Of a DNA stretch of 34,084 nucleotides, positions 25,423 through 34,084 are shown piece by piece (within the stretch, counting starts at the first letter, position 1; every line of letters begins with the position of its first letter). The DNA comes from Gloeocapsa sp. UFS-A4-WI-NPMV-4B04 (lineage in GTDB: Bacteria; Cyanobacteriota; Cyanobacteriia; Cyanobacteriales; Chroococcidiopsidaceae). Below the pieces are notes generated by a model. That model was not told where the DNA came from. It ran no database searches and saw nothing but the letters and a program-made list of their open reading frames with translations. The position numbers and the translations under genes are program-made. The stretch spans positions 1-34,084 of the forward strand of contig JAHHHE010000041.1 in assembly GCA_019359535.1 (NCBI GenBank), written 5' to 3'.

Positions 25423-27156
25423 ATGAATTACCTCAAAACTTTTCAGTCAAATATAAATTTAATTCAAATGTTTGGTGAGGGTAATGCTTATCTAGCTTGG
25501 TCAATGGCTCTTTATTTAGACCGTCCAGATGCAGAACAATTAGGCGTTGATTATCTTACAGATGATAGCAATGATAAAAAGATTGATTTTATATGCTTAG
25601 ATTGGGACTCAAAAAGAATCGTCTTTGCTCAAGGATATTATCCATCTAAAAAAAGTGATAGTGCTAAGGCTAACAAAGCATCTGATTTAAATACTGCATC
25701 TGCTTGGCTAATGTCAGGAGATTCAAATGAAGTTCCTGATAAATTAAAAGCAATTATTAATGACTGCCGTAAGGCAATAGAAGATGGAGACGTAGAGCAG
25801 ATTGATTTGCTTTTTGTTCATAATCTTCCAGAATCGGTAAATGTATCTAAGGAATTGAATACTGCTGCTGCACACCTTGAAAAAAGTTTGCCAAGCAGTG
25901 CTAATATCAAGGTTTTCTCTCGTGAACTAGGAATTGAAAGTCTTGAGCGACTTTATTCTGCACAAGAGTCATCTATCGCAGTTAAAGAGAGTGTTGAATG
26001 TCCAGCTAAAGTTCAGTTTAATGAGGAGGGTCCATTATGGAAGTCTGCGATATTATCTGTTACTGGAACTTGGTTAAGAGATATTTTCAACAAGTATGGT
26101 GATGACTTATTTTCTGCGAACTATCGAGGTTCTCTGGGCATAACTAAGCGTCGTAAAATTAACACTGGTATCCGATAGTCAGCAGAAAGCGATCCGAGTA
26201 ATTTTTGGGTATATAACAATGGAATTACCATTCTTACTCTAGAATTTGAAGAAAATAAGCGTAACAGCACAACAACTCTTCAAGGTGTTTCAATTATTAA
26301 TGGTGCTCAAACAACAGGTTCAATTGGTTCAGTAGATATTACTAAATATGATTTAAAAGAAGTAAAAGTTCTATGCCGCGTCATCCAATGCTCAGATGCA
26401 GATACTATTAGTCAGATAGTTAAGTATAACAATACTCAAAATGAAATCACAACTTGGGATCAGTATAGTAATAGCCCTGAACAAAAGCGTATTGCTGATG
26501 AATTTAAAACCTTTGGTCATGAATACTCTTTGAAAAGAGGTTTTAGTTCATCTTCTGTGCAACTAGGGATTGAGCAAGTTATCCAACCATTGCTTGCATT
26601 CACGGGTGATTATACAAGTGCTAGTCGAGGCAAAAATTCGTTGTTTGAGCGTCGTAGTTCATACGAGCAAGCATTTAAAGATAAGAAAGCAAGGCATATT
26701 TTGTTCGTACATACTCTCTCAAAAGCAATACAGGCGCGAAAAATAGAGCTTAGTCAAAAGCAGGTAAATAATAATTTAGTTACTATTGAAGAAAAGCAAA
26801 TAAATTTATTTAGAAACCTTACATTTAAAAGTTTTTTAATAGCTGTTACCGGAAAATATTTAGAAGTAATTATTGAGAAAAAGACTGATTTGTCACAAAT
26901 CGAGTTTACAACTGAAGCCTCTAATATTAATAACAAGTCTATTAATGATTTAGTAGCATTATGGCTTCCAATTGTAACTACTGTTTTAGCGTTTGTTGGA
27001 AACGTAATAGATAAAGATTTATCAGAACTATTGTCTGAAGAAAATGCTCTCGAAAGTATTTCTAGCAGGGTTGTTACGTCTATTTATGTTAGTCAGGCTA
27101 CTAACCCCAATCCTGTATTTACATCTTTCAAAAGCTTTGTATGTCCCAAAGGCTAA
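25423..27156 (+). pseudogene. AIPR-family abortive-infection gene interrupted by an in-frame amber codon
   Basis: One reading frame runs from the ATG at 25423 to the stop ending at 27156 (578 codons) with a single interruption, TAG at 26176-26178. The codons on both sides stay in frame and read as one protein. The AIPR core straddles the stop: KRRKINTGIR before it, and SNFWVYNNGITIL (residues about 259-271) and SIINGAQTTGSI (about 290-301) after it. Family members have a residue in place of the stop, and a single C-to-T change from CAG (Gln) would explain it. AIPR proteins are associated with abortive phage resistance. The gene is much more AT-rich than its neighbours and stands alone, which suggests acquisition. 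Truncation, readthrough or two fragments are the alternatives; I favour a recent nonsense mutation. Confidence 0.82.
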
Positions 27157-27195
27157 ATTATATATTGTTAGTAATATTGTACGATGAAGAGTATG

Positions 27196-27215
27196 ATTAA
27201 TGGATATCCATTAAT
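27196..27215. repeat. Perfect 20-bp palindrome downstream of the AIPR gene
   Basis: ATTAATGGATATCCATTAAT is exactly self-complementary. It lies 39 bases after the AIPR stop and has no following U-run, so it is not a typical terminator. Confidence 0.7.
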
Positions 27216-27437
27216 GTGATAATAATAGTAATAAATTATAAAAACTTTGGACTGTCGCGCTTATCCGAACATTGGCTACTCGCTATTTTGTCTTATTTTA
27301 ATTAAAGGAGGGAGAGCGCAACAACGCTCCCTAGCCAAAGGTAAATTCAGTAGGTCAGTCATATAACTTACTGCCTCCTTCCAATCTTTGAAAATCTACT
27401 CTCAATCAATCTTTTTACATAAATCAAAACCCAGACT

Positions 27438-28160
27438 ATGGCAGAACTTCCTAATTCACTCGCAGACGCGATCGCCGAGGCAAGAGTTGCTACCCAAGCC
27501 GCCCTTGCAGATGGTTATGCACTGCTACAAGTTGAGTTACTGTTCCCAGAACTCAACCCCATGCCTGTTGCCGAGCAATTCCTGTCAACATTTGATTCTT
27601 TCGGTTCTCACCTAAAAGTTTTCTTTCCTGATGCTGGTGCTGCTGCCCTAGCGCGGCGTGACTGGGGAGATGTCCCTTTTAAAATTCTTGACGTAGGTAC
27701 AGGAAGAGTGCCTGTAGAGCGACAAATTGAGCCAGAAGACGAGGCTTTTTTATTCATCGCCCCAACTGCTGTGGAAGTAATGCAAGTAGAAAAGTTGTGC
27801 ACTGAAGCAGGCGATCGCCCTGTAGTTCTGCTTAATCCCCGCTTGGAAGATGTGTCGATAGTTGGTATTGGTTATGCAGGGCGACAATTACGCGAGCGCT
27901 TCCTAAACAAAATCGAATCCTGCTACTACCTCCGCGCCTTAGAAGACTCAACTTTGTATCGTTGCTATCCTTCGCGTTGGCAAGTTTGGCGAGAAACAAA
28001 AGATGACTATCAGCTGATTTCAGAGCTAGATAAAAAGCCAGTCGGCGAGGAAATCGACGAAATACTTGCTGGCACAAGTCAACCGGCTGGTTCTCCAGCG
28101 CCGAAAAAGTCGGGCTTATTTGCTAGTATGCAACGATTTATGCGTTCTCTTAGCCGCTAA
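27438..28160 (+). CDS. DUF1995 domain-containing protein
   Basis: This 240-residue protein belongs to a family shared by cyanobacteria and plastids; the plant relative LPA3 is linked to photosystem II assembly. The conserved opening LPNSLADAIAEARVATQAAL leads to VELLFPELNPMPVAEQF. Then come FPDAGAAALARRDW, FLFIAPTAVEVMQVEKLC and VVLLNPRLEDVSIVGIG, which is the most diagnostic stretch. Residues about 210-240 form a Pro/Ser/Lys-rich tail ending in a basic amphipathic segment (FASMQRFMRSLSR). No membrane helix or signal is present, so it is probably soluble. It is a single gene with no obvious operon partner. Confidence 0.88.
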   Translation: MAELPNSLADAIAEARVATQAALADGYALLQVELLFPELNPMPVAEQFLSTFDSFGSHLKVFFPDAGAAALARRDWGDVPFKILDVGTGRVPVERQIEPEDEAFLFIAPTAVEVMQVEKLCTEAGDRPVVLLNPRLEDVSIVGIGYAGRQLRERFLNKIESCYYLRALEDSTLYRCYPSRWQVWRETKDDYQLISELDKKPVGEEIDEILAGTSQPAGSPAPKKSGLFASMQRFMRSLSR

Positions 28161-28267
28161 CAATCTAATGGGAATTCACAGTCGCTTAGTCAAATTCAGT
28201 GCTGTGTATCCCATTAAAAGAATGCCCCGCCCGAAGGGCTGTAGGGGGCTGCAAGATGCGCGATCGC

Positions 28268-28462
28268 TTACTTGTCTTTTTGTCCTGGGCGTTGAGTAGC
28301 AGCAGCATTTTCAGGAGCTTCCTCGGCTCTTAAGGCATCAGGCCCTTCAGGCAATAGATCCGCAGGATTTACTGTTTTATCAGCAGCATTATCAATTTGA
28401 CCAGCCGCGTTGGTATTGGGTTTGTCAGAACTGCCTTTATGACTGGCATGACCACTAGGCAT
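28268..28462 (-). CDS. Small hydrophilic hypothetical protein
   Basis: This 64-residue protein starts MPSGHASHKGSSDKPNTNAA. It is rich in Ala, Pro, Asp, Asn and Gly, with no hydrophobic segment, so it is likely disordered. A GAGGA ribosome-binding site lies about 8 bases before the ATG, which supports it as a real gene. I do not recognise a family with confidence. It ends close to the DUF1995 gene, with which it converges. Confidence 0.6.
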   Translation of the reverse strand: MPSGHASHKGSSDKPNTNAAGQIDNAADKTVNPADLLPEGPDALRAEEAPENAAATQRPGQKDK

Positions 28463-28553
28463 GAATTTTTCCTCAATGCAGGTGACTTAATACTTCAGTC
28501 TAGAATTATCTGTTGGGACGCATCCCTATCTTGAGGCTTAATCTTTAGCAAAC

Positions 28554-28588
28554 TAGGGGTTAGGGATCAGGGGTTAGGGGTCAGGGGA
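28554..28588. repeat. GGGGTTAGGG/TCAGGGG intergenic repeat, copy 1
   Basis: Tandem 7-base-like units (AGGGGTT, AGGGATC, AGGGGTT, AGGGGTC) precede the 126-residue gene's stop. A related copy lies at 29011-29042 in the same orientation. Confidence 0.7.
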
Positions 28589-28626
28589 AGAAGAAAAACT
28601 AGCTTCTTTCCCTGTAATCTACTAAG

Positions 28627-29007
28627 CTACAAACCAACTAATTCCCGCGATTCAAAATCAGTCAGTTGTTGAGCGATCGCGTTTCTTGCTTCTAATTTGG
28701 CAACAGTGAATTGATTACGCAGATATTCCAGATGTGCTAAAGCGTTCGCCTTGTCAGCAGTTAATCGCATCAAGGTATTAACCGCAGTCTGGTATTCATG
28801 ATTTATCAGTAGCACTTCAAAACGACGTGCTTTACGCTGAGTATCGTTTTTCAGATCGATCTCAAAAGCAGATACTCGATCAGCATTACCTTCTTCGCGG
28901 TTAATCAGGTGCTGAACTGCCATTATTTGAGAGTCGATTTCATTTACCCTTTGGGCAGCTTGGGCGATCGCTGCTGGGTAATGATTAAGTTGCATCGTCA
29001 TCATCAT
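28627..29007 (-). CDS. Unknown coiled-coil protein in a putative SOS-controlled pair
   Basis: This 126-residue all-helical protein is rich in Ala, Gln, Glu and Arg. The segments AIAQAAQRVNEIDSQIMAVQHL, YQTAVNTLMRLTADKANALA and HLEYLRNQFTVAKLEARNAI predict coiled coils or a helical bundle. It is hydrophilic with no membrane segment. I do not recognise the family; the helical, Arg/Glu-rich pattern recalls small accessory proteins of phage recombination modules, but that is a guess. It follows the 88-residue gene by 72 bases, most of which are a dispersed GGGGTCAGGGG repeat. No clear ribosome-binding site is visible before the ATG cluster (four ATGs in the first five codons), so the exact start is uncertain. 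Confidence 0.75.
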   Translation of the reverse strand: MMMTMQLNHYPAAIAQAAQRVNEIDSQIMAVQHLINREEGNADRVSAFEIDLKNDTQRKARRFEVLLINHEYQTAVNTLMRLTADKANALAHLEYLRNQFTVAKLEARNAIAQQLTDFESRELVGL

Positions 29008-29010
29008 AAG

Positions 29011-29042
29011 AGGGGTCAGGGGTTTGGGATCAGGGGTTTGGG
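29011..29042. repeat. GGGGTCAGGGG intergenic repeat, copy 2
   Basis: Units AGGGGTC, AGGGGTTTGGGATC and AGGGGTTTGGG lie immediately upstream of the 126-residue gene's start, where its ribosome-binding site would be expected. Confidence 0.7.
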
Positions 29043-29079
29043 AAATATATTGTCTTATCTCCCTATATTTGTTTGTTGA

Positions 29080-29346
29080 CTATGCGACCAGTTCCTGTAG
29101 TTGAGAATGGGCATGAGAAACCGCAGGACTGAGGGGAAGTTGCTCTGTTTGCGGCATAGAAGCTTGTTCCAAAACTTGAACTTCAATATTCACAGACACT
29201 AGATAAGTTCCAGGTTCTGCGCCAATCGCTTCGGCAATTAATTTTGCAAGTTCCGGGCGCTTGGCAGTGATCGGGTCACGTAAAATGCAGCGATCCCAGT
29301 CATGCTTGGCAGTCGGATTAAGGCTGAGAAGATAGTGCTTGATCAT
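29080..29346 (-). CDS. Unknown small protein, first gene of a putative SOS-controlled pair
   Basis: The protein has 88 residues. A compact N-terminal part (HYLLSLNPTAKHDWDRCILR, then DPITAKRPELAKLIAEAIGAEPG) is followed by a beta-like run TYLVSVNIEVQVLE and a Gln/Pro/Ser-rich tail. It has no membrane segment and no motif I can name. It is read from a promoter whose TATAAT box (29431-29436, minus strand) touches a perfect LexA-type palindrome (29436-29449). The second gene follows on the same strand. Placement behind an SOS operator suggests a DNA-damage or mobile-element function, which is an inference. A strong ribosome-binding site is not visible before the ATG at 29346. Confidence 0.75.
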   Translation of the reverse strand: MIKHYLLSLNPTAKHDWDRCILRDPITAKRPELAKLIAEAIGAEPGTYLVSVNIEVQVLEQASMPQTEQLPLSPAVSHAHSQLQELVA

Positions 29347-29430
29347 AGGACAAAAAACTTGAATTTATCCTCTATAAGTACGCTATAGAACCGTTTTTTA
29401 AGGTTTTTGGCTTGCTGCCCCTACTCTTCT

Positions 29431-29436
29431 ATTATA
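29431..29436 (-). promoter_or_regulatory. Consensus -10 box (TATAAT) of the small-gene pair
   Basis: On the minus strand this reads TATAAT, a perfect sigma-70 -10 hexamer, about 85 bases before the 29346 start. It shares one base with the adjacent palindrome. No good -35 lies 17 bases upstream. Confidence 0.7.
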
Positions 29437-29449
29437 GTACAATTGTACT
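29436..29449. promoter_or_regulatory. Putative LexA (SOS) box
   Basis: AGTACAATTGTACT is a perfect palindrome. It fits the published cyanobacterial LexA consensus RGTACNNNDGTWCB at every position. It abuts the -10 box, so a bound repressor would block RNA polymerase. Confidence 0.75.
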
Positions 29450-29459
29450 GAATATGGGG

Positions 29460-31151
29460 TTAACTAGCAGTGAAATCCGAGCGCTTTGATGAGGATTTCG
29501 GCGATTCATCATTTAACCAAATAGCTTGTTGAAGCAAGGGAATTTCTATTCCGGCTTGGTCAAAGGTAATTTTGATGCGACGGCGATACTCCCGCGCTAC
29601 ATCCCATTGCTTGAGTGGCTGAGTTTTAATCCATACGCGAATCATCAAGCCGCGATCGCCAAAATTCTCGACTCCCAAAACTTGAGGCGTTTCGACAATT
29701 TGGTCGCGCCAGCGTGGATCTTGATCCATCTCTAAGCCCACAGTCTCAATTAGCTTGAGCGCGTGGTCAACATCGGCATTGTAGGCGATCGGGATATTTA
29801 AGTCCGCTCGTGACCAACGGCTAGAAAGATTGGCAACAATTTTGATTTCACTATTGGGAATTGTGATCAAACGCCCCTCGGAATCTCGCAATTGAGTAAT
29901 CCGTAGATTCAGGTTTTCTACCAAACCTCCCACGTCTCCCACAGCAATAACATCACCCAAGGCATATTGGTCTTCCAAAATAATGAAAAAACCGTTAATC
30001 GCATCTTTAATCAAGTTTTGGGAAGCTAAGGAGACAGCAACGCCAATCAAACCAGCACCAGCAAGTAAGGGCGCAATGTTCACATTTAATGTACTTAGGG
30101 CAACAAGAATACCTATTGCTACTCCGCTTACGGTGGCAATGCCTTTGATCACGCCAGAAATCGTTGAAACCCGTAATTGTAACCGCAATGAATCTTCTGG
30201 AGTTAGTAAAGCATTAATCGCTAAAGCGGCGGTGGATCGGTCAATTAAAACGTAGCTTAAGCGAATGATTACGTAGGTTCCCAGTCCCACAATCCCCAAT
30301 GTAAAGGGAATTTTCAGCGCTGAGAGAATCCAAGCTTGGATAATCCGGGTGTAGGGAAACAAGCCTAAAATAACTAAGGTTCCACTACTCCAAACGAGGC
30401 TCTGAGTTAGCTGAAACAGCCGCCGTCGAACTTCCTGCAAATTTTGTTGTTGCTTTTGAGTTAGCTGAGTTGTTACGGGATCGCTTGTTGGTGTAACAGG
30501 TATTGGATGCTGTTTTGAGCGCAACCATAAGCGGCGCACGAGCCAACTACTTAAAAGAACACTCAGAAAAACACCAGCTGCAATTGACCCTTGACGCGCT
30601 AAAAAAGGCGGTTGTCGCTCAAGTTTTGCTCTTTTGAAGTCTTCCTGCAATGATTCGCTTAGGGTTTGGGCAAGCTTCTGCGGATTTTCTGCTTGCTGCA
30701 TTTTGGCATCCAAGTCAGTGACTGTCAAAAGCGGTTGATTGTTGACATGGATAACGGGTAAATTATTTTTCGGTTTAATCTGTACTTCGATATCTGTTGA
30801 GTCGCTTTGGAAGTAATCCTGACTAATGTTTTGTAATCGCTGCTGAATATCATCTACACGGTCTGATAAATTTGCTCTGGGTGCAGCAATTTGGAATAAA
30901 CGACGACCATCTAACCGAATCCAGGCGGTAGCTACTGTAGTATCCGAGTCATCACTCGGCTGATTTAGAGGTGGTAGCTGTAAATTTGGTAAAGCTGGCA
31001 ACTGAGCGGAAATAGGGGAAACAACCGCAGTAGTTAGCACAATTGACCCCACGAATACCCAGAAGAAGTTATATTTTGCGATGAAGGCGATATGCTTTAC
31101 AACCATGCTTCTCAAACGCTTCGCGCCCATCGCCGAAAATTGAAAACGCAT
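29460..31151 (-). CDS. MscS-family mechanosensitive ion channel
   Basis: This is a 563-residue inner-membrane channel of the small-conductance MscS family that releases solutes on hypo-osmotic shock. It has an N-terminal signal or first helix (NFFWVFVGSIVLTTAVVSPI), then a periplasmic segment of about 140 residues. Further helices lie at about 195-215, 250-275, 280-305 and 335-360. The pore helix and beta domain are typical: INIAPLLAGAGLIGVAVSLA-type TM3, SQNLIKDAINGFFIILEDQYALGDVI, LRITQLRDSEGRLITIPNS, then the C-terminal vestibule. It is longer than E. coli MscS because of the N-terminal periplasmic part. Met19 or Met8 could be the real start. The stop lies 11 bases before the LexA-box promoter region. 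Confidence 0.92.
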   Translation of the reverse strand: MRFQFSAMGAKRLRSMVVKHIAFIAKYNFFWVFVGSIVLTTAVVSPISAQLPALPNLQLPPLNQPSDDSDTTVATAWIRLDGRRLFQIAAPRANLSDRVDDIQQRLQNISQDYFQSDSTDIEVQIKPKNNLPVIHVNNQPLLTVTDLDAKMQQAENPQKLAQTLSESLQEDFKRAKLERQPPFLARQGSIAAGVFLSVLLSSWLVRRLWLRSKQHPIPVTPTSDPVTTQLTQKQQQNLQEVRRRLFQLTQSLVWSSGTLVILGLFPYTRIIQAWILSALKIPFTLGIVGLGTYVIIRLSYVLIDRSTAALAINALLTPEDSLRLQLRVSTISGVIKGIATVSGVAIGILVALSTLNVNIAPLLAGAGLIGVAVSLASQNLIKDAINGFFIILEDQYALGDVIAVGDVGGLVENLNLRITQLRDSEGRLITIPNSEIKIVANLSSRWSRADLNIPIAYNADVDHALKLIETVGLEMDQDPRWRDQIVETPQVLGVENFGDRGLMIRVWIKTQPLKQWDVAREYRRRIKITFDQAGIEIPLLQQAIWLNDESPKSSSKRSDFTAS

Positions 31152-31254
31152 TTAACAAGTCTCCATTGCAGCATTAACTGTTGCCAAGGGTAAGGTTCAC
31201 AATAACAAAGAATATAGTTAAGCTATGTGAGACATCTTAGTTAAATGTGATTAA

Positions 31255-32544
<1,290 letters not shown>

Positions 32545-32565
32545 AGCGCTCTGTATTCCTGTGTT

Positions 32566-32596
32566 AAGGGGACATGGTGCGCTGTGTCCCCTTTTT
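32566..32596 (+). terminator. Intrinsic terminator of ahcY
   Basis: A perfect 9-bp stem AAGGGGACA / TGTCCCCTT with a 10-base loop is followed by TTTT. It lies 22 bases after the ahcY stop, which also argues that the next gene starts beyond it. Confidence 0.88.
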
Positions 32597-32629
32597 GACT
32601 TGCTACTTTTGAAGCATTATGGACTTGCA

Positions 32630-33094
32630 ATGCCTTCGCTCGAAATCATCTGCATCAACCAGCAAGAACCAAGTGACTTTTCACAGTTGCCGTTTATCGT
32701 CGAAGTGGAAAAGGAACTTGGATCGCATCGCATACCCGCCCCGCGTTTCCAACTAGATTTCGATAAGTTGAGTGGGTGCATTTATCACCTCCTCGATGGG
32801 AACAGCCCCACCTGTTACGATTTGCTCGTGTGGGATTGGCGTGACAGCGAGGGGAATTGTAACGGTAGGGATGAGAGTGTTGTCTTCAAAGACGAATATG
32901 CCGCCGCACTGAAAGGGGTGTTAGAGAAATTGCTTTCGTCTTCACCCGTCGGGCAAATCTTGTTCACGACAGATTATCAGTTTGGACCTGAAGTAACACA
33001 GAGGTTCGAGCCGATGCCTTTTGTTGAGTTCCAAGAGCTATATAATGCTGGAAAGGTGAGGATGAATGCTTCATACCTCGTAACCGCAAGCTAA
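32630..33094 (+). CDS. Hypothetical protein
   Basis: The protein has about 154 residues from the ATG at 32630 (MPSLEIICINQQ). Upstream codons back to 32561 overlap the ahcY terminator and are not likely to be coding. It is soluble and acidic, with alternating strands and helices: LPFIVEVEKELG, FQLDFDKLSGCIYHLLD, CYDLLVWDWRDSEG, ALKGVLEKLL and GQILFTTDYQFG. There is no membrane segment, signal or motif I can assign. It stands alone, 121 bases before the DedA gene. A role cannot be read from the sequence. Confidence 0.7.
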   Translation: MPSLEIICINQQEPSDFSQLPFIVEVEKELGSHRIPAPRFQLDFDKLSGCIYHLLDGNSPTCYDLLVWDWRDSEGNCNGRDESVVFKDEYAAALKGVLEKLLSSSPVGQILFTTDYQFGPEVTQRFEPMPFVEFQELYNAGKVRMNASYLVTAS

Positions 33095-33215
33095 CAAGCG
33101 TATGAAGCTGACTTGCTGTTCGCTACACTCTCATCGAGCAAATTATCCGCAGTTTTGGCTTGCTTTGTAATCTAGATATACACTGCCGTATTTTTAATAG
33201 TAAGGAATTGACTCA

Positions 33216-33821
33216 ATGGTTGAATGGATAACGAACACCATGAATTCCCTTGGCTATTGGGGAATCGGGCTGTTGATGTTTTTAGAAAACTTATTTCCCC
33301 CCATTCCGTCTGAATTAATCATGCCGTTGGCAGGGTTCACAGTAGCGCAAGGTAATATGCAGTTTGCGCCTGTAGTTGTGGCGGGAGTAGTGGGGACAGT
33401 GGTAGGGGCGTTGCCTTGGTATTACGCAGGTAAGATTTTAGGCGAACAGCGTTTAAAAAGTTTAGCCGAGCGCTACGGTAAATGGCTGACAATATCAAGC
33501 AAGGATATTACTAGGGCAACAAGCTGGTTTGACAAGCATGGTAGTAAGGCTGTGTTTTTCTGTCGCTTAGTGCCAGGAGTCCGTACTTTAATCTCGTTGC
33601 CAGCAGGTATCAGTAATATGCCGCTAGTGCCATTTTTATTGTTATCAACACTTGGCACGTTGTTGTGGGTAAGTTTGCTGACTTACGCAGGGTATGTGCT
33701 AGGGGATAACTATGAAATTGTAGATGAGTACCTTGGTCCTGTCTCCAAAATTGTAGTTGCTAGTATCTTGTTCGGGTTCATTATCTGGGTAGTGCAACGT
33801 AGTTTGAGACGTAAACGGTAA
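33216..33821 (+). CDS. DedA/VTT-family membrane protein
   Basis: This 201-residue inner-membrane protein belongs to the DedA family. Family members are linked to lipid-carrier (undecaprenyl phosphate) or phospholipid flipping and to membrane-potential and drug resistance. The opening ENLFPPIPSELIMPLAG (about residues 24-40) has the conserved acidic residue and FPPIPSE motif. GTVVGALPWYYAGKILG and the FFCRLVPGVRTLISLPAG segment (about residues 113-130) complete the signature. Four to five hydrophobic helices are visible and the C-terminus is basic (RSLRRKR). The start ATG has TAAGGA upstream. No operon partner is in view. Confidence 0.94.
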   Translation: MVEWITNTMNSLGYWGIGLLMFLENLFPPIPSELIMPLAGFTVAQGNMQFAPVVVAGVVGTVVGALPWYYAGKILGEQRLKSLAERYGKWLTISSKDITRATSWFDKHGSKAVFFCRLVPGVRTLISLPAGISNMPLVPFLLLSTLGTLLWVSLLTYAGYVLGDNYEIVDEYLGPVSKIVVASILFGFIIWVVQRSLRRKR

Positions 33822-34084
33822 GCAGTGATATCTTATTTAAGCTGCTAATGGATACGCGATCGCATTCATTATCTGTGCAAAACTGAAGTTAGATGAAACA
33901 CAACCAGATAGTGCGATCGCTCTATCTCTGCAATCGCATGATGGAACTTGAGTTAATTAGTAACTTAAGTTGCGAGTTAAGTCGGTTAGCGGTAACAAAA
34001 AAGTCATCTCCATGTTGAAACGACCGACAAGAGCACCATCCAGTCGGAAAATCCTGGGATTGAGAACGCGAGGTTAGCCGATGA
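33822..34084. other. Gene-free end of window
   Basis: The last 263 bases contain two HIP1 sites and no frame with protein-like features. A gene could begin beyond the window edge. Confidence 0.4.

Noticed and set aside
27301..27350. GGGAGAGCG...CGCTCCCT stem before the DUF1995 gene
   Set aside because: The stem is bulged and there is no U-run. It could be a repeat remnant, but I cannot call it a terminator.
27388..27615. 75-codon frame overlapping the start of the DUF1995 gene
   Set aside because: It is a different frame of the DUF1995 coding region with no conserved features.
32561..32629. Upstream extension of the hypothetical gene after ahcY
   Set aside because: These codons overlap the ahcY terminator stem and tail, so the ATG at 32630 is preferred.

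Overview
The window comes from a cyanobacterial chromosome. HIP1 octamers (GCGATCGC) occur throughout. The genes include several cyanobacterial markers: a PII protein with Ser49, Gun4, the ferredoxin-thioredoxin reductase catalytic chain, an IctB-family membrane protein, a DUF1995 protein and a CrtW ketolase. The base composition is moderately AT-rich. I cannot fix a genus. No rRNA, tRNA, CRISPR array or transposase was found.

Layout. (1) 1-2750 is an accessory patch: a 5'-truncated type IIG restriction/methylase remnant, a small antitoxin-like gene overlapping it, a HicB-HicA pair lying between near-identical 25-bp direct repeats, and a 42-bp tandem repeat. (2) 2749-5740 carries an SDR dehydrogenase (-), the beta-carotene ketolase crtW with its terminator, and thiD. 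(3) 5871-9648 has a coiled-coil membrane protein, glnB (PII) with a long leader and an NtcA-type site, then a convergent tightly overlapping minus-strand operon: phosphohexomutase, NrtS-like membrane protein, rdgB. (4) 10192-17005 holds typA, a repeat-bounded intergenic element, a terminator, a DUF58 protein, ftrC overlapping a DUF309 gene, and the lipopolysaccharide export genes lptA-lptB-lptF. lptF lies between perfect 27-bp inverted repeats. (5) 17086-25071 carries icd (-), gun4, a GAF/histidine-kinase-like protein that lacks the phospho-acceptor histidine, an IctB-like protein with terminator, a small exported WGxxGxxG-type protein (-), smpB (-) and a response regulator. (6) 25423-27156 is an AT-rich AIPR-family phage-defence gene interrupted by one in-frame amber codon. 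(7) 27438-34084 has a DUF1995 protein, a small hypothetical protein, a pair of unknown small genes behind a match to the cyanobacterial LexA box that touches a consensus -10, a MscS-type channel, ahcY with terminator, an unknown protein and a DedA protein.

Most of the region is housekeeping: nitrogen sensing (glnB, perhaps the NrtS-like protein and icd), tetrapyrrole control (gun4), thioredoxin reduction (ftrC), outer-membrane assembly (lptABF), methyl-cycle recycling (ahcY) and nucleotide sanitation (rdgB). The most interesting accessory signals are the LexA-box-controlled orphan pair near 28.6-29.4 kb, the broken AIPR gene, the degenerate kinase, and several repeat families inserted between or inside genes.
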